The position numbers and the translations under genes are program-made. From Nitrospirota bacterium (GTDB lineage Bacteria; Nitrospinota_A; UBA7883), in contig JAJRZK010000053.1 of assembly GCA_024275315.1 (NCBI GenBank), positions 1 through 33,204 on the forward strand: a DNA stretch of 33,204 nucleotides. The letters are read 5' to 3'. The notes under the pieces were generated by a model. The model was not told the origin of the DNA, ran no database searches, and saw only the letters and a program-made list of their open reading frames with translations. Below are positions 16,592 to 25,669 of this stretch, piece after piece (within the stretch, counting starts at the first letter, position 1; every line of letters starts with the position of its first letter).

Positions 16592-17560
16592 TCACCCGCC
16601 ATCTCCGGCCCGGCGCCACCTGTCGTACAGCGCTACACCCAGTTCCATTACATAGTCCCTTCCCGTTGGTCCATTTTCAAGCTTGTCATACCAGTCCGAA
16701 GGGATGGCGCCCGCGCCTAGGTACGCGCCGCAAAGAGCGCCTGTCATGGCGCCTGTCGTGTCCGCGTCGCCACCCAATGAAACCGTCCGGCTGACCGATT
16801 CCCTGAAATCGGAACAATAGCGCAGGAAAAGATAGATGGAACATGGAACAGAGCGAAGAGCCAGCGCTTCGCACCCGAGCTCGCCGATGACACGGTCCGG
16901 GTCGTGCGGCTGTCTGATAAGACCCGATACCGTATCCAGCGCTTTCTTGTACTCGTCGCATGTCATGCGCGACCCCAGCTCATCGAGAAACGAAGACACG
17001 TCCAGCGGGCGGCTGTTATCAAGCCCCACGGCCATCCCCACCGCAAGCGCCTGCAACACGGCCCCTTCCACGCCAAGACGATGGACGTGGGTCACCATCG
17101 CGCAACGTCGGGCCTCGACAACAAGCCGCTCGGGATCGTCATGAAACATCACGCCCACAGGAGCGACCCGCATCGCCGCCCCGTTGCCCATGGAGCCGGC
17201 GGCGAAGACCCTGCGCGCGGCCTCGGCCCACGGTGTTCCGTCGGCGAGGTAACCCAGTGTCGCCACCGTCCCGTGGCCGTATCCCCTATCGGGGCTGAAG
17301 TTTTCCACAAATCGCGTCGCGAGAAACTCCGGGTCGGCGTCGCCGCGTTCGACCAGTGTCTGGGCCACGCCGATCATCATCTCGGTGTCGTCGGTATACG
17401 TCCCCGCCCCGAGACGGGCGTCGAGCATTTTGTCGACGCGGCCGCGCTCCCGAAATATCCGGTCCGCCGACAACCCCTCCACCGGCGCTCCCAGCGCGTC
17501 ACCGGCAAACGTTCCGGCCAGAGCTCCCCTGAACTTGTCCAGGGTAGGCGGGTTACTCAT
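16592..17560 (-). CDS. ADP-ribosylglycohydrolase family protein (DraG/ARH-like)
   Basis: This is a 322-residue, all-helical enzyme expected to remove ADP-ribose from proteins or small molecules using two Mg2+ ions. The metal motifs are present: DALGAPVEG near residues 21-29; T56-D57-D58-T59 with E60; SMGNGAAMRVAPVG at 123-136; and the C-terminal GGD265AD267TTGAMTGALCGAYLG. Length and motif order match complete family members. Its start overlaps the stop of the DUF6951-type gene by 8 bp, so the two are co-translated. Neither a DraT-type nor another ADP-ribosyltransferase is in the window, so the target is unknown. DraG (nitrogenase) and ADP-ribosyl-crystallin-like members share this fold. Confidence 0.88.
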   Translation of the reverse strand: MSNPPTLDKFRGALAGTFAGDALGAPVEGLSADRIFRERGRVDKMLDARLGAGTYTDDTEMMIGVAQTLVERGDADPEFLATRFVENFSPDRGYGHGTVATLGYLADGTPWAEAARRVFAAGSMGNGAAMRVAPVGVMFHDDPERLVVEARRCAMVTHVHRLGVEGAVLQALAVGMAVGLDNSRPLDVSSFLDELGSRMTCDEYKKALDTVSGLIRQPHDPDRVIGELGCEALALRSVPCSIYLFLRYCSDFRESVSRTVSLGGDADTTGAMTGALCGAYLGAGAIPSDWYDKLENGPTGRDYVMELGVALYDRWRRAGDGG

Positions 17561-17882
17561 CAGTCGTTTCGAATTTTATGCTCACATCCACGGGAACATT
17601 GAGACCCGCCTCGATTTCTATCAGCTTTGAAAGGCCAACCGGAACCGGGCATGTGACATGAGGCAGCCACTTTTGCGCGGCGTCGAATATGGGGGATTGG
17701 CGAATGTTGGAGATAACCTTCCGTGCGTCCAGAGGCTCCCCCTCCAGCATCGGTTTCATCCGCTCGATATGCTTGCAGCATTTGCCGATTTTCAGCCTCA
17801 CATAACGGCTGTCCACGGACTCCACCGTGGCTTCGACAGTCTCGCCACACACACCGGCGCAGATAACAACCTTTTTTTTCAT
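17553..17882 (-). CDS. DUF6951-type small Cys-containing protein
   Basis: This is a 109-residue soluble protein without signal or TM. It starts MKKKVVICAGVCGETVEATVE and has five cysteines: C8, C12, the pair C35-C36 (IGKCCKHIE) and C78 in HVTCPVPVGL. A C-terminal helix-turn (LSKLIEIEAGLNVPVDVSIKF) follows. This layout (ICG near the start, C in the middle, CPVP, then EAGL.. DVSI at the end) is what I recall for DUF6951, of unknown function. Metal or Fe-S binding by the cysteines is possible but unproven. It overlaps the ADP-ribosylglycohydrolase gene by 8 bp, so the two are likely functionally tied. Confidence 0.6.
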   Translation of the reverse strand: MKKKVVICAGVCGETVEATVESVDSRYVRLKIGKCCKHIERMKPMLEGEPLDARKVISNIRQSPIFDAAQKWLPHVTCPVPVGLSKLIEIEAGLNVPVDVSIKFETTDE

Positions 17883-17923
17883 ACGTATATCTTAAAAAAC
17901 GGGGACGGCAAACGCATCACGGG

Positions 17924-19288
17924 CTATTTCAGGTAACCAAGCAAAACCGTCGCCACGCCAAAGAAAATCAGCAATCCGGATATATCGTTTATCGCCAGGA
18001 CTATCGGGCCGCCCGCTATGGCCGGGTCGATCTTGGCCCATCGAAAAAACAGCGGCACCAGCGCGCCCAGCAGAGCCGCCATGAAAATGGCCATGAAAAT
18101 GGACAATCCCACTATCAACCCGAGCGCCGTCGAACCATGCCACAAACCCGATGCGACAGCCGCCATCACCCCGCACACGAGGCCAAGCGCGGCCCCGATC
18201 TTCAACTCCTTGTACAGGTATGGCGTCAGCGAACCGAACGCCAACTTGCCAGTGGCCATGCCGCGAATGACGATCGCCGAGCTTTGCGTTCCCACGTTGC
18301 CGCCCATGCCCATTATCAGAGGAATAAACGCCACCAGGGACAAGGCTTCGGCCAGGGCCAGCTTGAACTGCCATATCAGCATACCGGTCAAAAATCCTCC
18401 CACCAGCGAAGCGCTCAGCCACGGCAACCGGTATCCGACTATCTCCATAACAGAGTGGGTCTGGACGAGAGCCTCGTCCGCCGCCCCGGCCATTATCATT
18501 ATATCCTCGTTGACCTCCTCCTCGATGACATCGACAATGTCATCTATCAGTATGCGCCCAACGAGCGTCATGTCGTCGTCGACGACGGGGACCGATACCA
18601 TGTCATACCGTTTGAAAAGCTCCGCCACGTTCTCCTGGTCGTCGCCCACCTTGGCGTAGATAAGCGGATGACCCCGTGCCAGGTCGGATATCGTCTTGTC
18701 TCCGGGGTTCAGGATAAGCTGGCTCAACGGAAGCACCCCCTCCAGCCGGTGGCCCTCCCCTACGACGAACAGGTTGTGCACTTCGCCTATCTGGCTTGCA
18801 TTGGCCCGAAGCTTGTCGATCGCCTGGGCGACCGTGAAGTTTCCCGGAACAGACACAAGCTCCGTCTGCATAATTCCGCCGGCGGACTCTTCGGGATACT
18901 CCATGAGCATGGAGACTTCATGGTCCACCTCTTCGGGAACCGTATCGAGTATGTCTTCGGCCTTTTGCTCGTCTATGTCCCCGAGTATGTCCGCGGCGTC
19001 ATCGCTGTCCATCTCCCCGATCAGGTCACCCAGCATTTCCGGATCGGTTTTCTGCAGGATCAGCTCACGGGTCTGGTCGTTCAACAGCGGCAACACCTCC
19101 GACCCGGCGTCCAGATCCAGGGAATGGAAGGCCTCGAGCTTTGACTCGTCCCGCTCAATCTGGTCGATGGCCGAAGCGATATCGGCGGGGTGAAGCTTCT
19201 CGTCCGCGCCCGGCTCCCCGTCGCGGGCGTTTCCGGCCTGTTCGAGGATATCCTCGACTATTTTCCGGGCGTCTTCTGAAGATAACAT
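17924..19288 (-). CDS. mgtE: Magnesium transporter MgtE
   Basis: This is a homodimeric Mg2+ channel of the inner membrane, about 454 residues from the ATG at 19288. The N-terminal helical domain (HPADIASAIDQI, then MDSDDAADILGDI) and a CBS pair (residues about 130-260, MQTELVSVPGNFTVAQAI and YDMVSVPVVDDDMTLVGRI) form the Mg2+-sensing gate. Five TM helices follow, with GMGGNVGTQSSAIVIRG and the pore helix GGPIVLAINDISGLLIFF, whose Asp corresponds to the selectivity Asp of the family. The frame is open upstream to a TTG at 19330, but that would include the predicted -10. No clear SD is visible, so the leader is short. It is the last gene of the block and ends at TAG, at the normal length. Confidence 0.92.
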   Translation of the reverse strand: MLSSEDARKIVEDILEQAGNARDGEPGADEKLHPADIASAIDQIERDESKLEAFHSLDLDAGSEVLPLLNDQTRELILQKTDPEMLGDLIGEMDSDDAADILGDIDEQKAEDILDTVPEEVDHEVSMLMEYPEESAGGIMQTELVSVPGNFTVAQAIDKLRANASQIGEVHNLFVVGEGHRLEGVLPLSQLILNPGDKTISDLARGHPLIYAKVGDDQENVAELFKRYDMVSVPVVDDDMTLVGRILIDDIVDVIEEEVNEDIMIMAGAADEALVQTHSVMEIVGYRLPWLSASLVGGFLTGMLIWQFKLALAEALSLVAFIPLIMGMGGNVGTQSSAIVIRGMATGKLAFGSLTPYLYKELKIGAALGLVCGVMAAVASGLWHGSTALGLIVGLSIFMAIFMAALLGALVPLFFRWAKIDPAIAGGPIVLAINDISGLLIFFGVATVLLGYLK

Positions 19289-19312
19289 GGCAGTAGCTCT
19301 GGAATATCGTAC

Positions 19313-19318
19313 ATTATA
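19313..19318 (-). promoter_or_regulatory. Candidate -10 box for mgtE
   Basis: TATAAT on the minus strand lies 25-30 bp upstream of the mgtE ATG. The -35 region (within the end of pssA) is poor, so this is a tentative internal promoter. Confidence 0.35.
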
Positions 19319-19338
19319 ACCGGCCGTCAAATGGTCGG

Positions 19339-20184
19339 TTACGGTTTGTTCCTACTGAACAATTTTCGCGTTTTTTCAGCGAATGTCGAATCTTTATGGC
19401 GCCACAACCATTCAACCGGCCCATGGGAGGCGTATATCACGGCCATGGCAAAAAGCATGTAATGCGGAAATTGCACCACGACAAAAATGAAAAGAATGAC
19501 AACGATGAGTATATGGAACGGCTTGCGCCTCTTGAAATCGAGATACTTCAAGTTGTTGTAATGGACGTTGCTTACCATGAGCAGGGCAAGAACGTATACC
19601 AGTATCACCACCAATATCGCCGGGGCCTTGTCTATCTCCAGCGCGCCACGGGTAAGGAGCACCGTCGTGGCCAGCAACCCGGCCGCGGGAGGGATGGGAA
19701 GACCCACGAACCTGTCTTTCGGTACGTCGAGTTTCTGGGTGTTGAACCTGGCGAGCCTCAAGGCCCCGCACAACGCGTACAGAAAAGCCGCCATCCAGCC
19801 GATCTTGCCGAACGGCGAAAGCACCCAGTTGTACATCAGGATGGCGGGCGCGGCCCCAAAAGCGACAAGATCCGATAGCGAGTCGAACTCCACTCCAAAG
19901 TTTGAAGTGGCCCCTGTCGCCCGGGCTATCCGGCCGTCTATTCCATCGAAGAACATCGCCAGTATAATCGCCCACGCGGCGGAGTAGTACTGGCCGTTTA
20001 TAGAGGCGATCATGGAGTAGAATCCACAGAAAAACGCCGCCGATGTGATAACGCTGGGGATAATGAAAATACCCTTGCGCAAATTGTTCGTGTTGGCCAG
20101 CCGTGAGGCGCCGTTGCCGGAAGCTTCGGCTCCACCCGCGGACTTCTCCCCGGTCTCCCTGTTCAGAGGCTCCCGGGAGATCAC
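19339..20184 (-). CDS. pssA: CDP-diacylglycerol-serine O-phosphatidyltransferase
   Basis: This inner-membrane enzyme makes phosphatidylserine from CDP-diacylglycerol and L-serine. It has about 281 residues and several TM helices. The CDP-alcohol phosphotransferase signature is intact: FFDGIDGRIARATG, then FGVEFDSLSDLVAFG (D-G-x2-D-G-x-A-R-x8-G-x3-D-x3-D). The frame is open far upstream through the psd gene. I start at the GTG at 20184 because it overlaps the psd stop as GTGA and has GGAG about 9 nt upstream; this yields a short hydrophilic N-terminus before FIIPSVITSAAFF. The adjacent psd converts its product to phosphatidylethanolamine, so the two form a two-step pathway. Confidence 0.9.
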   Translation of the reverse strand: MISREPLNRETGEKSAGGAEASGNGASRLANTNNLRKGIFIIPSVITSAAFFCGFYSMIASINGQYYSAAWAIILAMFFDGIDGRIARATGATSNFGVEFDSLSDLVAFGAAPAILMYNWVLSPFGKIGWMAAFLYALCGALRLARFNTQKLDVPKDRFVGLPIPPAAGLLATTVLLTRGALEIDKAPAILVVILVYVLALLMVSNVHYNNLKYLDFKRRKPFHILIVVILFIFVVVQFPHYMLFAMAVIYASHGPVEWLWRHKDSTFAEKTRKLFSRNKP

Positions 20185-20822
20185 GAAAGCGTCTCCGTCG
20201 GGGCTTTTGCGATCACCGTCCGGCCGCCCCTCACTTTGTCGCCGACCTTGCACGCCACCTCGCACCCCTGCGGGATGATCAGATCCACCCTGGAACCGAA
20301 CCGTATCAGCCCAAAGCGTTCCCCTTTGTCCAGGCGCTGGCCCACGTCCACCCTGCACACGATCCTTCTGGCGATCAACCCCGCGATCTGTTTCACGCCC
20401 ACTTTCCCGATCTTCGTGTCAAGGGTAACCAGGGTCTGCTCGTTGTCATAGCTCGCTTTGTGATTCCAGGCGGCCAGGAATTTGCCCTTGTTATAGAACT
20501 TGCCGGTCACGGTTCCGCTTATGGGCGACCTTTGAACGTGGACGTTGAATATGGAAAGGAAAATCGAAACACAGACAGCCCCGTCGGGATGGCTCTGGCT
20601 TTTGTAAGACGTGTCGATCTTCGCCACGGCGCCGTCCGCCGGCGATACGATAAGCTCCTCCCCTTCCGGCGCGCTCCTGTCCGGGTCGCGAAAGAAATAT
20701 GCGACGAACAGGATCAGCCCCCCGGTGAACAGGGCAACTGTGTTCCACCCGAAAACAATGAAAAACTGCCCGCCAATCATCAGCGGAATCAGGAATCTGA
20801 AGGCGTCGCGCTCAATATTCAT
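20181..20822 (-). CDS. psd: Phosphatidylserine decarboxylase proenzyme
   Basis: This is a small (about 213-residue) Psd that forms phosphatidylethanolamine. N-terminal hydrophobic segments anchor it to the membrane. The core has SPADGAVAKID, the His motif SIFNVHVQRSPISG, and the self-cleavage site IRFGSRVDL. There the Ser after Gly becomes the pyruvoyl cofactor and the protein splits into beta and alpha chains. The RFGS form is typical of the short archaeal/deltaproteobacterial-type Psd. I give the ATG at 20822; a TTG two codons earlier (20828) has a better SD distance to AGAGGA at the ilvC end and may be the real start. It lies 9 bp after ilvC and overlaps pssA by 4 bp. Confidence 0.9.
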   Translation of the reverse strand: MNIERDAFRFLIPLMIGGQFFIVFGWNTVALFTGGLILFVAYFFRDPDRSAPEGEELIVSPADGAVAKIDTSYKSQSHPDGAVCVSIFLSIFNVHVQRSPISGTVTGKFYNKGKFLAAWNHKASYDNEQTLVTLDTKIGKVGVKQIAGLIARRIVCRVDVGQRLDKGERFGLIRFGSRVDLIIPQGCEVACKVGDKVRGGRTVIAKAPTETLS

Positions 20823-20831
20823 CGACAAACA

Positions 20832-21854
<1,023 letters not shown>

Positions 21855-21944
21855 CTAGGTAATGGGAACCTTTAATTAATTGTTTCCGCTACGAAAGCAA
21901 TTATTAAATGCCCCCAATGTAAAACCGGGTTTGTCATGATATTT

Positions 21945-22097
21945 TCAACCCAGCGTTTTTCTGCCTCGCGACAAGGCTATTTTGCCGCTTCTGGCTATTT
22001 CTATGATCCCGAGCGGTCTTATCATCTCTAAAAAGGCGCCGATCTTGCTTTCGGCCCCGGTCACCTCTATCGTATAGGTCTTCGAGGATACGTCCAC
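21945..22097 (-). CDS. ilvN: IlvN C-terminal domain, separated from the N-terminal part by an in-frame TAG
   Basis: Downstream of the TAG at 22116-22118, the ilvN frame continues without damage for 56 codons to a TGA at 21945. It encodes IFRGKIVDVSSKTYTIEVTG, then KIGAFLEMIRPLGIIEIARSGKIALSRG, the typical C-terminal domain of acetolactate synthase small subunits. Inside this stretch AGGGGAAAGATC stands before an in-frame GTG at 22097, which could restart translation and give a 50-residue product. If TAG is read through instead, the product is one normal IlvN. The interval given is the possible reinitiated ORF. See the matching feature at 22116. Confidence 0.55.
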   Translation of the reverse strand: MDVSSKTYTIEVTGAESKIGAFLEMIRPLGIIEIARSGKIALSRGRKTLG

Positions 22098-22115
22098 GAT
22101 CTTTCCCCTGAAAAT

Positions 22116-22433
22116 CTACGCCATGCGCAATATCTCCGCCCTGTTTACAGGTTCGGCGTTTATTTTCACCAGGATTATTTCCCGGTCGACGTAATCCTCG
22201 GCGGTGAAGTCTATAACCTTTATGACGTCTATGAGCTTGTTGAGCTGTTTTGTTATCTGCTCTACGATCGCGTCGTCCCCCCGCGTGATGATGGTCATGC
22301 GCGAGGTGGTCGCGTCGAGCGTCGGGGCCACGGACAGCGATTCTATGTTGAACCCGCGCCCGGAGAAGAGGCCGGATATACGCGCCAGCACGCCGGACCT
22401 GTTTTCCACCAGTACGGAAATCGTGTGTCTCAT
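22116..22433 (-). CDS. ilvN: Acetolactate synthase small subunit, N-terminal ACT part, ended by in-frame TAG
   Basis: This is the regulatory subunit of acetolactate synthase, which binds valine for feedback inhibition and activates IlvB. From the ATG at 22433 the frame encodes [20 protein letters not shown] and [11 protein letters not shown], the ACT domain with the valine-site loop. It continues to NRAEILRMA and then meets TAG at 22116-22118 after 105 residues. Normal IlvN has about 160-170 residues, and here the family has an acidic residue followed by IFR(G/A)K. The missing C-terminal domain follows directly in the same frame. A TTG start at 22457 inside the ilvB end is possible, but the ATG is preferred. 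The gene starts 17 bp after the ilvB stop. Confidence 0.85.
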   Translation of the reverse strand: MRHTISVLVENRSGVLARISGLFSGRGFNIESLSVAPTLDATTSRMTIITRGDDAIVEQITKQLNKLIDVIKVIDFTAEDYVDREIILVKINAEPVNRAEILRMA

Positions 22434-22449
22434 AATCGTAAACGTCCCT

Positions 22450-24138
22450 TCACGCAAGCAGCATTTTGTTTATCGGCGCCCCGGCGGGCACCATCGGGTA
22501 GACGTTCTCCTCGCGCTCAACAGCGCAGTCTATGATCGACGGTCTGCGGGCCTTTATGGCCTCGTTGAGAGCGGGCGCCACCTGGTCCGGCCTGGTCACG
22601 TGAAAACCCAGAGCGCCATACGCCTCGGCCAGCTTTATAAAATCGGGCTGAAACTCCGTACAGCTATAGGCGTATCGCCGGCCGAAAAAGAGCTGTTGCC
22701 ACTGGCGCACCATTCCCAGAAATCCGTTGTTCAAAATCACGATAATAACCGGCAACCTGTACTGTACGGCGGTGCCCAGCTCCTGGATGTTCATCTGGAT
22801 GGATCCATCGCCCGCTATGTCTATGACCACCTTGTCCGGAAACGCCGCCTGGGCGCCCAGGGCGGCGGGGAACCCATAACCCATCGTCCCCAACCCGCCG
22901 GAGGTCAAAAACGTGCGGGGCTTGTTCAGACGCAGGTATTGCGCCGCCCACATCTGGTTCTGCCCCACTTCGGTGGTGAATATGGCGTCCCCTTTTGTCA
23001 CCCTGTCTATCTCCTCGATTACAAACTGGGGTTTTATCTTGTTTTTCCTGACGGTATAGCTGAGCTTGTTGGCGGATTTCCACTCGTCCACCCGGGAAAG
23101 CCAGGCTTTATGCTTTGATTTCCAATTGACTTTCCTTTTCCTGATCACCGCGTTAAGCTTTGCAAGCACGTCCTTAAGATCGCCAACCACCGGAATATGG
23201 CACCTGATATTTTTCGAAATGCACGTCGGATCCACGTCCACATGAGCCACGACGGCCTCCTTGGCGAACTCGTCAAGCTTGCCGGTCACCCTGTCGTCGA
23301 ACCGGGCGCCAAGGGCGATGAGCAGGTCCGTATGGGTCACCGCCATGTTCGCCCTGTATGTGCCGTGCATTCCCAGCATCCCCAGGTTGAGCTTGTCCGC
23401 CGTGGGGAAACTGCCCAGCCCCATAAGGGTTTCGGTCACGGGGACACAAGCGCCCCGCGCAAGCTTGCCCAGCTCTCCTGCGGCGTTGGCGGATATCATC
23501 CCGCCACCGACATACAACACGGGCCGCTCCGCCTTTTGCAACGCGTCGGCCAGTTTTTCTATCTGCTTGACATGCCCTGTCCTGGTCGGTTTGTACGACC
23601 TGATCTCCACCTTTTCGGGAAACTGGTATTTCGCGGTGTTTACCAGGACATCCCTCGGCAGATCCACCACCACGGGTCCCGGTTTGCCGGTGGAGGCTAT
23701 GTAGAACGCCTCGGCCATGGTGCGCGCCAGGTCTTTTGTGTCGGTCACAAGATAGCTGTGTTTCACGCACGGACGGGTTATCCCGATGATGTCCGCCTCC
23801 TGGAACGCGTCGTTGCCGATAAGCGCCGTCGGCACCTGGCCGGTGAAAACCACGATCGGGATCGAGTCCATGTACGCGGTGGCGATTCCCGTGACGGTGT
23901 TGGTGGCTCCAGGACCCGATGTCACCAGGGCCACGCCCACCTTGCCCGAAGACCTCGCGTATCCGTCGGCCATATGCACAGCCCCCTGTTCATGCCTGAC
24001 GAGTATGTGCCGGGGTTTCATGGCCTTGAAAAGCTCGTCGTACAAGGGCAGGACGACACCTCCGGGATAACCGAAAATCAGGTCCACTTTCAGCTTTGCC
24101 AGGGATTTGACGAAAATCTCGGCTCCGGTTATTTCCAT
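22450..24138 (-). CDS. ilvB: Acetolactate synthase large (catalytic) subunit
   Basis: This is a thiamine-diphosphate enzyme that condenses pyruvate with pyruvate or 2-ketobutyrate, the first step of valine/leucine/isoleucine synthesis. It has 562 residues, full length. The catalytic Glu is E50 in [15 protein letters not shown]. The FAD/quinone-like domain is near 190-330. The TPP/Mg2+ motif is G443-D-G-S...N470-N471, ending in [14 protein letters not shown]. The ATG has CAGG about 10 nt upstream. It is the first gene of ilvB-ilvN-ilvC-psd-pssA and has its own promoter in the divergent gap to dcd. The small-subunit partner next to it is interrupted by a TAG, which may alter regulation of this enzyme. 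Confidence 0.97.
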   Translation of the reverse strand: MEITGAEIFVKSLAKLKVDLIFGYPGGVVLPLYDELFKAMKPRHILVRHEQGAVHMADGYARSSGKVGVALVTSGPGATNTVTGIATAYMDSIPIVVFTGQVPTALIGNDAFQEADIIGITRPCVKHSYLVTDTKDLARTMAEAFYIASTGKPGPVVVDLPRDVLVNTAKYQFPEKVEIRSYKPTRTGHVKQIEKLADALQKAERPVLYVGGGMISANAAGELGKLARGACVPVTETLMGLGSFPTADKLNLGMLGMHGTYRANMAVTHTDLLIALGARFDDRVTGKLDEFAKEAVVAHVDVDPTCISKNIRCHIPVVGDLKDVLAKLNAVIRKRKVNWKSKHKAWLSRVDEWKSANKLSYTVRKNKIKPQFVIEEIDRVTKGDAIFTTEVGQNQMWAAQYLRLNKPRTFLTSGGLGTMGYGFPAALGAQAAFPDKVVIDIAGDGSIQMNIQELGTAVQYRLPVIIVILNNGFLGMVRQWQQLFFGRRYAYSCTEFQPDFIKLAEAYGALGFHVTRPDQVAPALNEAIKARRPSIIDCAVEREENVYPMVPAGAPINKMLLA

Positions 24139-24181
24139 GATTAAAACCTGCCCTGCGTGTTGTTCAAGATAAGTGACTGAT

Positions 24182-24209
24182 GATATAGTATGCCGCTAGA
24201 TCGAGTCAA
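24182..24209 (-). promoter_or_regulatory. Sigma70-type promoter for ilvB
   Basis: TTGACT (24204-24209) and TATATC (24182-24187) on the minus strand are 16 bp apart, about 45 bp upstream of the ilvB ATG. The 99-bp divergent gap is too short for a T-box, and I see no leader peptide rich in branched-chain codons. Confidence 0.5.
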
Positions 24210-24237
24210 ATAATCAGTTTATCAATTTTTATCGATT

Positions 24238-25095
24238 ATGGCGTCAGAAGAATCACCTTGCTGCAACGTGCTTGCGTCCCAGCAGATAGCCGTCCTTGTC
24301 GAGGAGGGGGCGCTTGTCACGTCTGGCTATGAGGCGCCCGGCGGCGGCCGGGCCTGCATACAACCCGCTTCTATAGACCTGACATTGGGCAAGGTCGCAT
24401 ACAGGCTCCAGTCGAGCTTTCTGCCCCAATCTGAAACCGTAAGGAAAAAAATGAAGGACCTCGTCATGTATGACGTGGACCTGGACAGGGGTGGAATCCT
24501 GGAGCGAGGCGCCGTCTACCTTGTCCCTATCAACGAGAAACTCAACCTGACCCCCACCCTGGCAGGTAAAGCCAACCCGAAAAGCTCCACCGGCAGGCTC
24601 GATGTTTTCACCAGGGTAATCACCGACAACTGCTACTGGTTCGACCATATACCAGTCGGTTACAAAGGTGAGATGTTCCTGGAGATCGTGCCGTTGTCCT
24701 TTACGGTAAAGGTGAAAAGCGGCCAGACGCTCAACCAGTTGCGGCTGATCAACACCAACCCCAGCCGGATTCCAAAACAACACTGGCTGTTTAACATGGA
24801 CCAGAAAAGGAATCAGGATTTCATTATTCAGCAAGAGCTGATAGACCTGTATGAGAGCGAAAAGCTCCTGTATGAAAGCCGGAAAGGCAGGAACAGCTTC
24901 GTGGGACGGCCGGAGGAGCATATCTCCGACGATGGAATGCTCATGAGCGTCGACCTCGACAGGAGCGGCGATATCGTCGGATACAAAGCCAAGAAGAACA
25001 GCCGCGTGGTGGAGCTGGACAAGATCGCGTATTATGACGCCGACGATTTCTGGGAGCCGATACACCCACCGAAAAACGGACGGCTCATTCTCTAG
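24238..25095 (+). CDS. dcd: 2'-deoxycytidine 5'-triphosphate deaminase (two-domain type), ended by in-frame TAG
   Basis: This enzyme converts dCTP to dUTP for dTMP synthesis. It is the long, duplicated Dcd known from alphaproteobacteria (about 360 residues or more). The 285 residues before the TAG hold the N-terminal deaminase half: IQPASIDLTLG near 41-51, then the catalytic K115-S-S-T-G-R120 with DVFTRVITD and MFLEIVPLSF. Part of the second half follows, ending NGRLIL. TAG stands at 25093-25095 where relatives have an acidic residue before PEEFYI-like sequence. The remaining 117 codons follow in frame as a conserved C-terminal half. No SD is visible before the ATG; a GTG at 24268 is an alternative. 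The gene is divergent from ilvB. Confidence 0.85.
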   Translation: MASEESPCCNVLASQQIAVLVEEGALVTSGYEAPGGGRACIQPASIDLTLGKVAYRLQSSFLPQSETVRKKMKDLVMYDVDLDRGGILERGAVYLVPINEKLNLTPTLAGKANPKSSTGRLDVFTRVITDNCYWFDHIPVGYKGEMFLEIVPLSFTVKVKSGQTLNQLRLINTNPSRIPKQHWLFNMDQKRNQDFIIQQELIDLYESEKLLYESRKGRNSFVGRPEEHISDDGMLMSVDLDRSGDIVGYKAKKNSRVVELDKIAYYDADDFWEPIHPPKNGRLIL

Positions 25096-25137
25096 CCGGA
25101 AGAGTTTTATATTTTCGCGTCCAAGGAGCGGATTCGG

Positions 25138-25446
25138 GTGCCGCTTACATGCGCGGCGGAGATGGTGGAGTTCGACGCCGGATCGGGGGAGCTTCGCACT
25201 CATTACGCAGGTTTTTTCGATCCCGGCTTCGGCTACGGCAAAAAAGGGGAGATAAAAGGAACCAAGGCCGTTTTAGAAGTCCGGCCCCACGACGTGCCGT
25301 TCATAATCGAGGATGGCCAGTTTCTGTTCAAGATGAAGTATGAAAAAATGAGCGAAAAACCGGACATATGGTACGGGTCGGAAATCGGATCGAACTACCA
25401 TGACCAGACGCTGAGACTCGCCAAGCAGTTCCGCCAGGTTTTATGA
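25138..25446 (+). CDS. dcd: C-terminal half of two-domain dCTP deaminase, downstream of in-frame TAG
   Basis: In the same frame as the upstream dcd part, the sequence continues after TAG as PEEFYIFASKERIRVPLTC, then ELRTHYAGFFDPGFGYG, AVLEVRPHDVPFII and GQFLFKMKYEKMS, to a TGA at 25446. These are the second-half motifs of the long Dcd family, with no frameshift or further stop. AAGGAG lies 8-9 nt before an in-frame GTG at 25138, so a separate 102-residue protein could be made. Readthrough of the TAG would give one normal protein of about 402 residues. The interval given is the reinitiation ORF. Confidence 0.6.
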   Translation: MPLTCAAEMVEFDAGSGELRTHYAGFFDPGFGYGKKGEIKGTKAVLEVRPHDVPFIIEDGQFLFKMKYEKMSEKPDIWYGSEIGSNYHDQTLRLAKQFRQVL

Positions 25447-25519
25447 ACCCGCTCCGCCGCCTCCGCCGTGGCCGGTGCACGCCGCCTCTCGCGGCCCGCT
25501 GGAAACGCAATTATTGATT

Positions 25520-25548
25520 TTGCCATAAGCGCTTAAATAATATATAAT
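25520..25548 (+). promoter_or_regulatory. Sigma70-type promoter for the pilus gene cluster
   Basis: TTGCCA (25520-25525) and TATAAT (25543-25548) are spaced by 17 bp in an AT-rich stretch that contrasts with the surroundings. The leader to the TTG start at 25670 is about 115 nt and includes a possible 26-codon ORF at 25566 of unknown relevance. Confidence 0.6.
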
Positions 25549-25669
25549 TAAAATCGTTATTTCGATGCAGTGCAGTTACGTTTGTATAGAGTCGCGCCGG
25601 GGAGGCGACATGTTGAGGTATTGTTCACGCAGATATAACCTGTAATAGCGCAAAAAAGGAACGATCAAA

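Noticed and set aside
17883-17923. Terminator between the DUF6951 gene and mgtE end (GGGG followed by a T6 run on the minus strand)
   Set aside because: A T6 tract exists on the minus strand but no GC stem precedes it.
20185-20358. Longer pssA start (58 extra N-terminal codons)
   Set aside because: The extension lies inside psd in another frame and is Gly/Arg/Asp-rich; GTG overlapping the psd stop with GGAG upstream is better.
24139-24237. T-box or attenuator upstream of ilvB
   Set aside because: The gap is under 100 bp and has no T-box consensus, leader peptide or competing hairpins.
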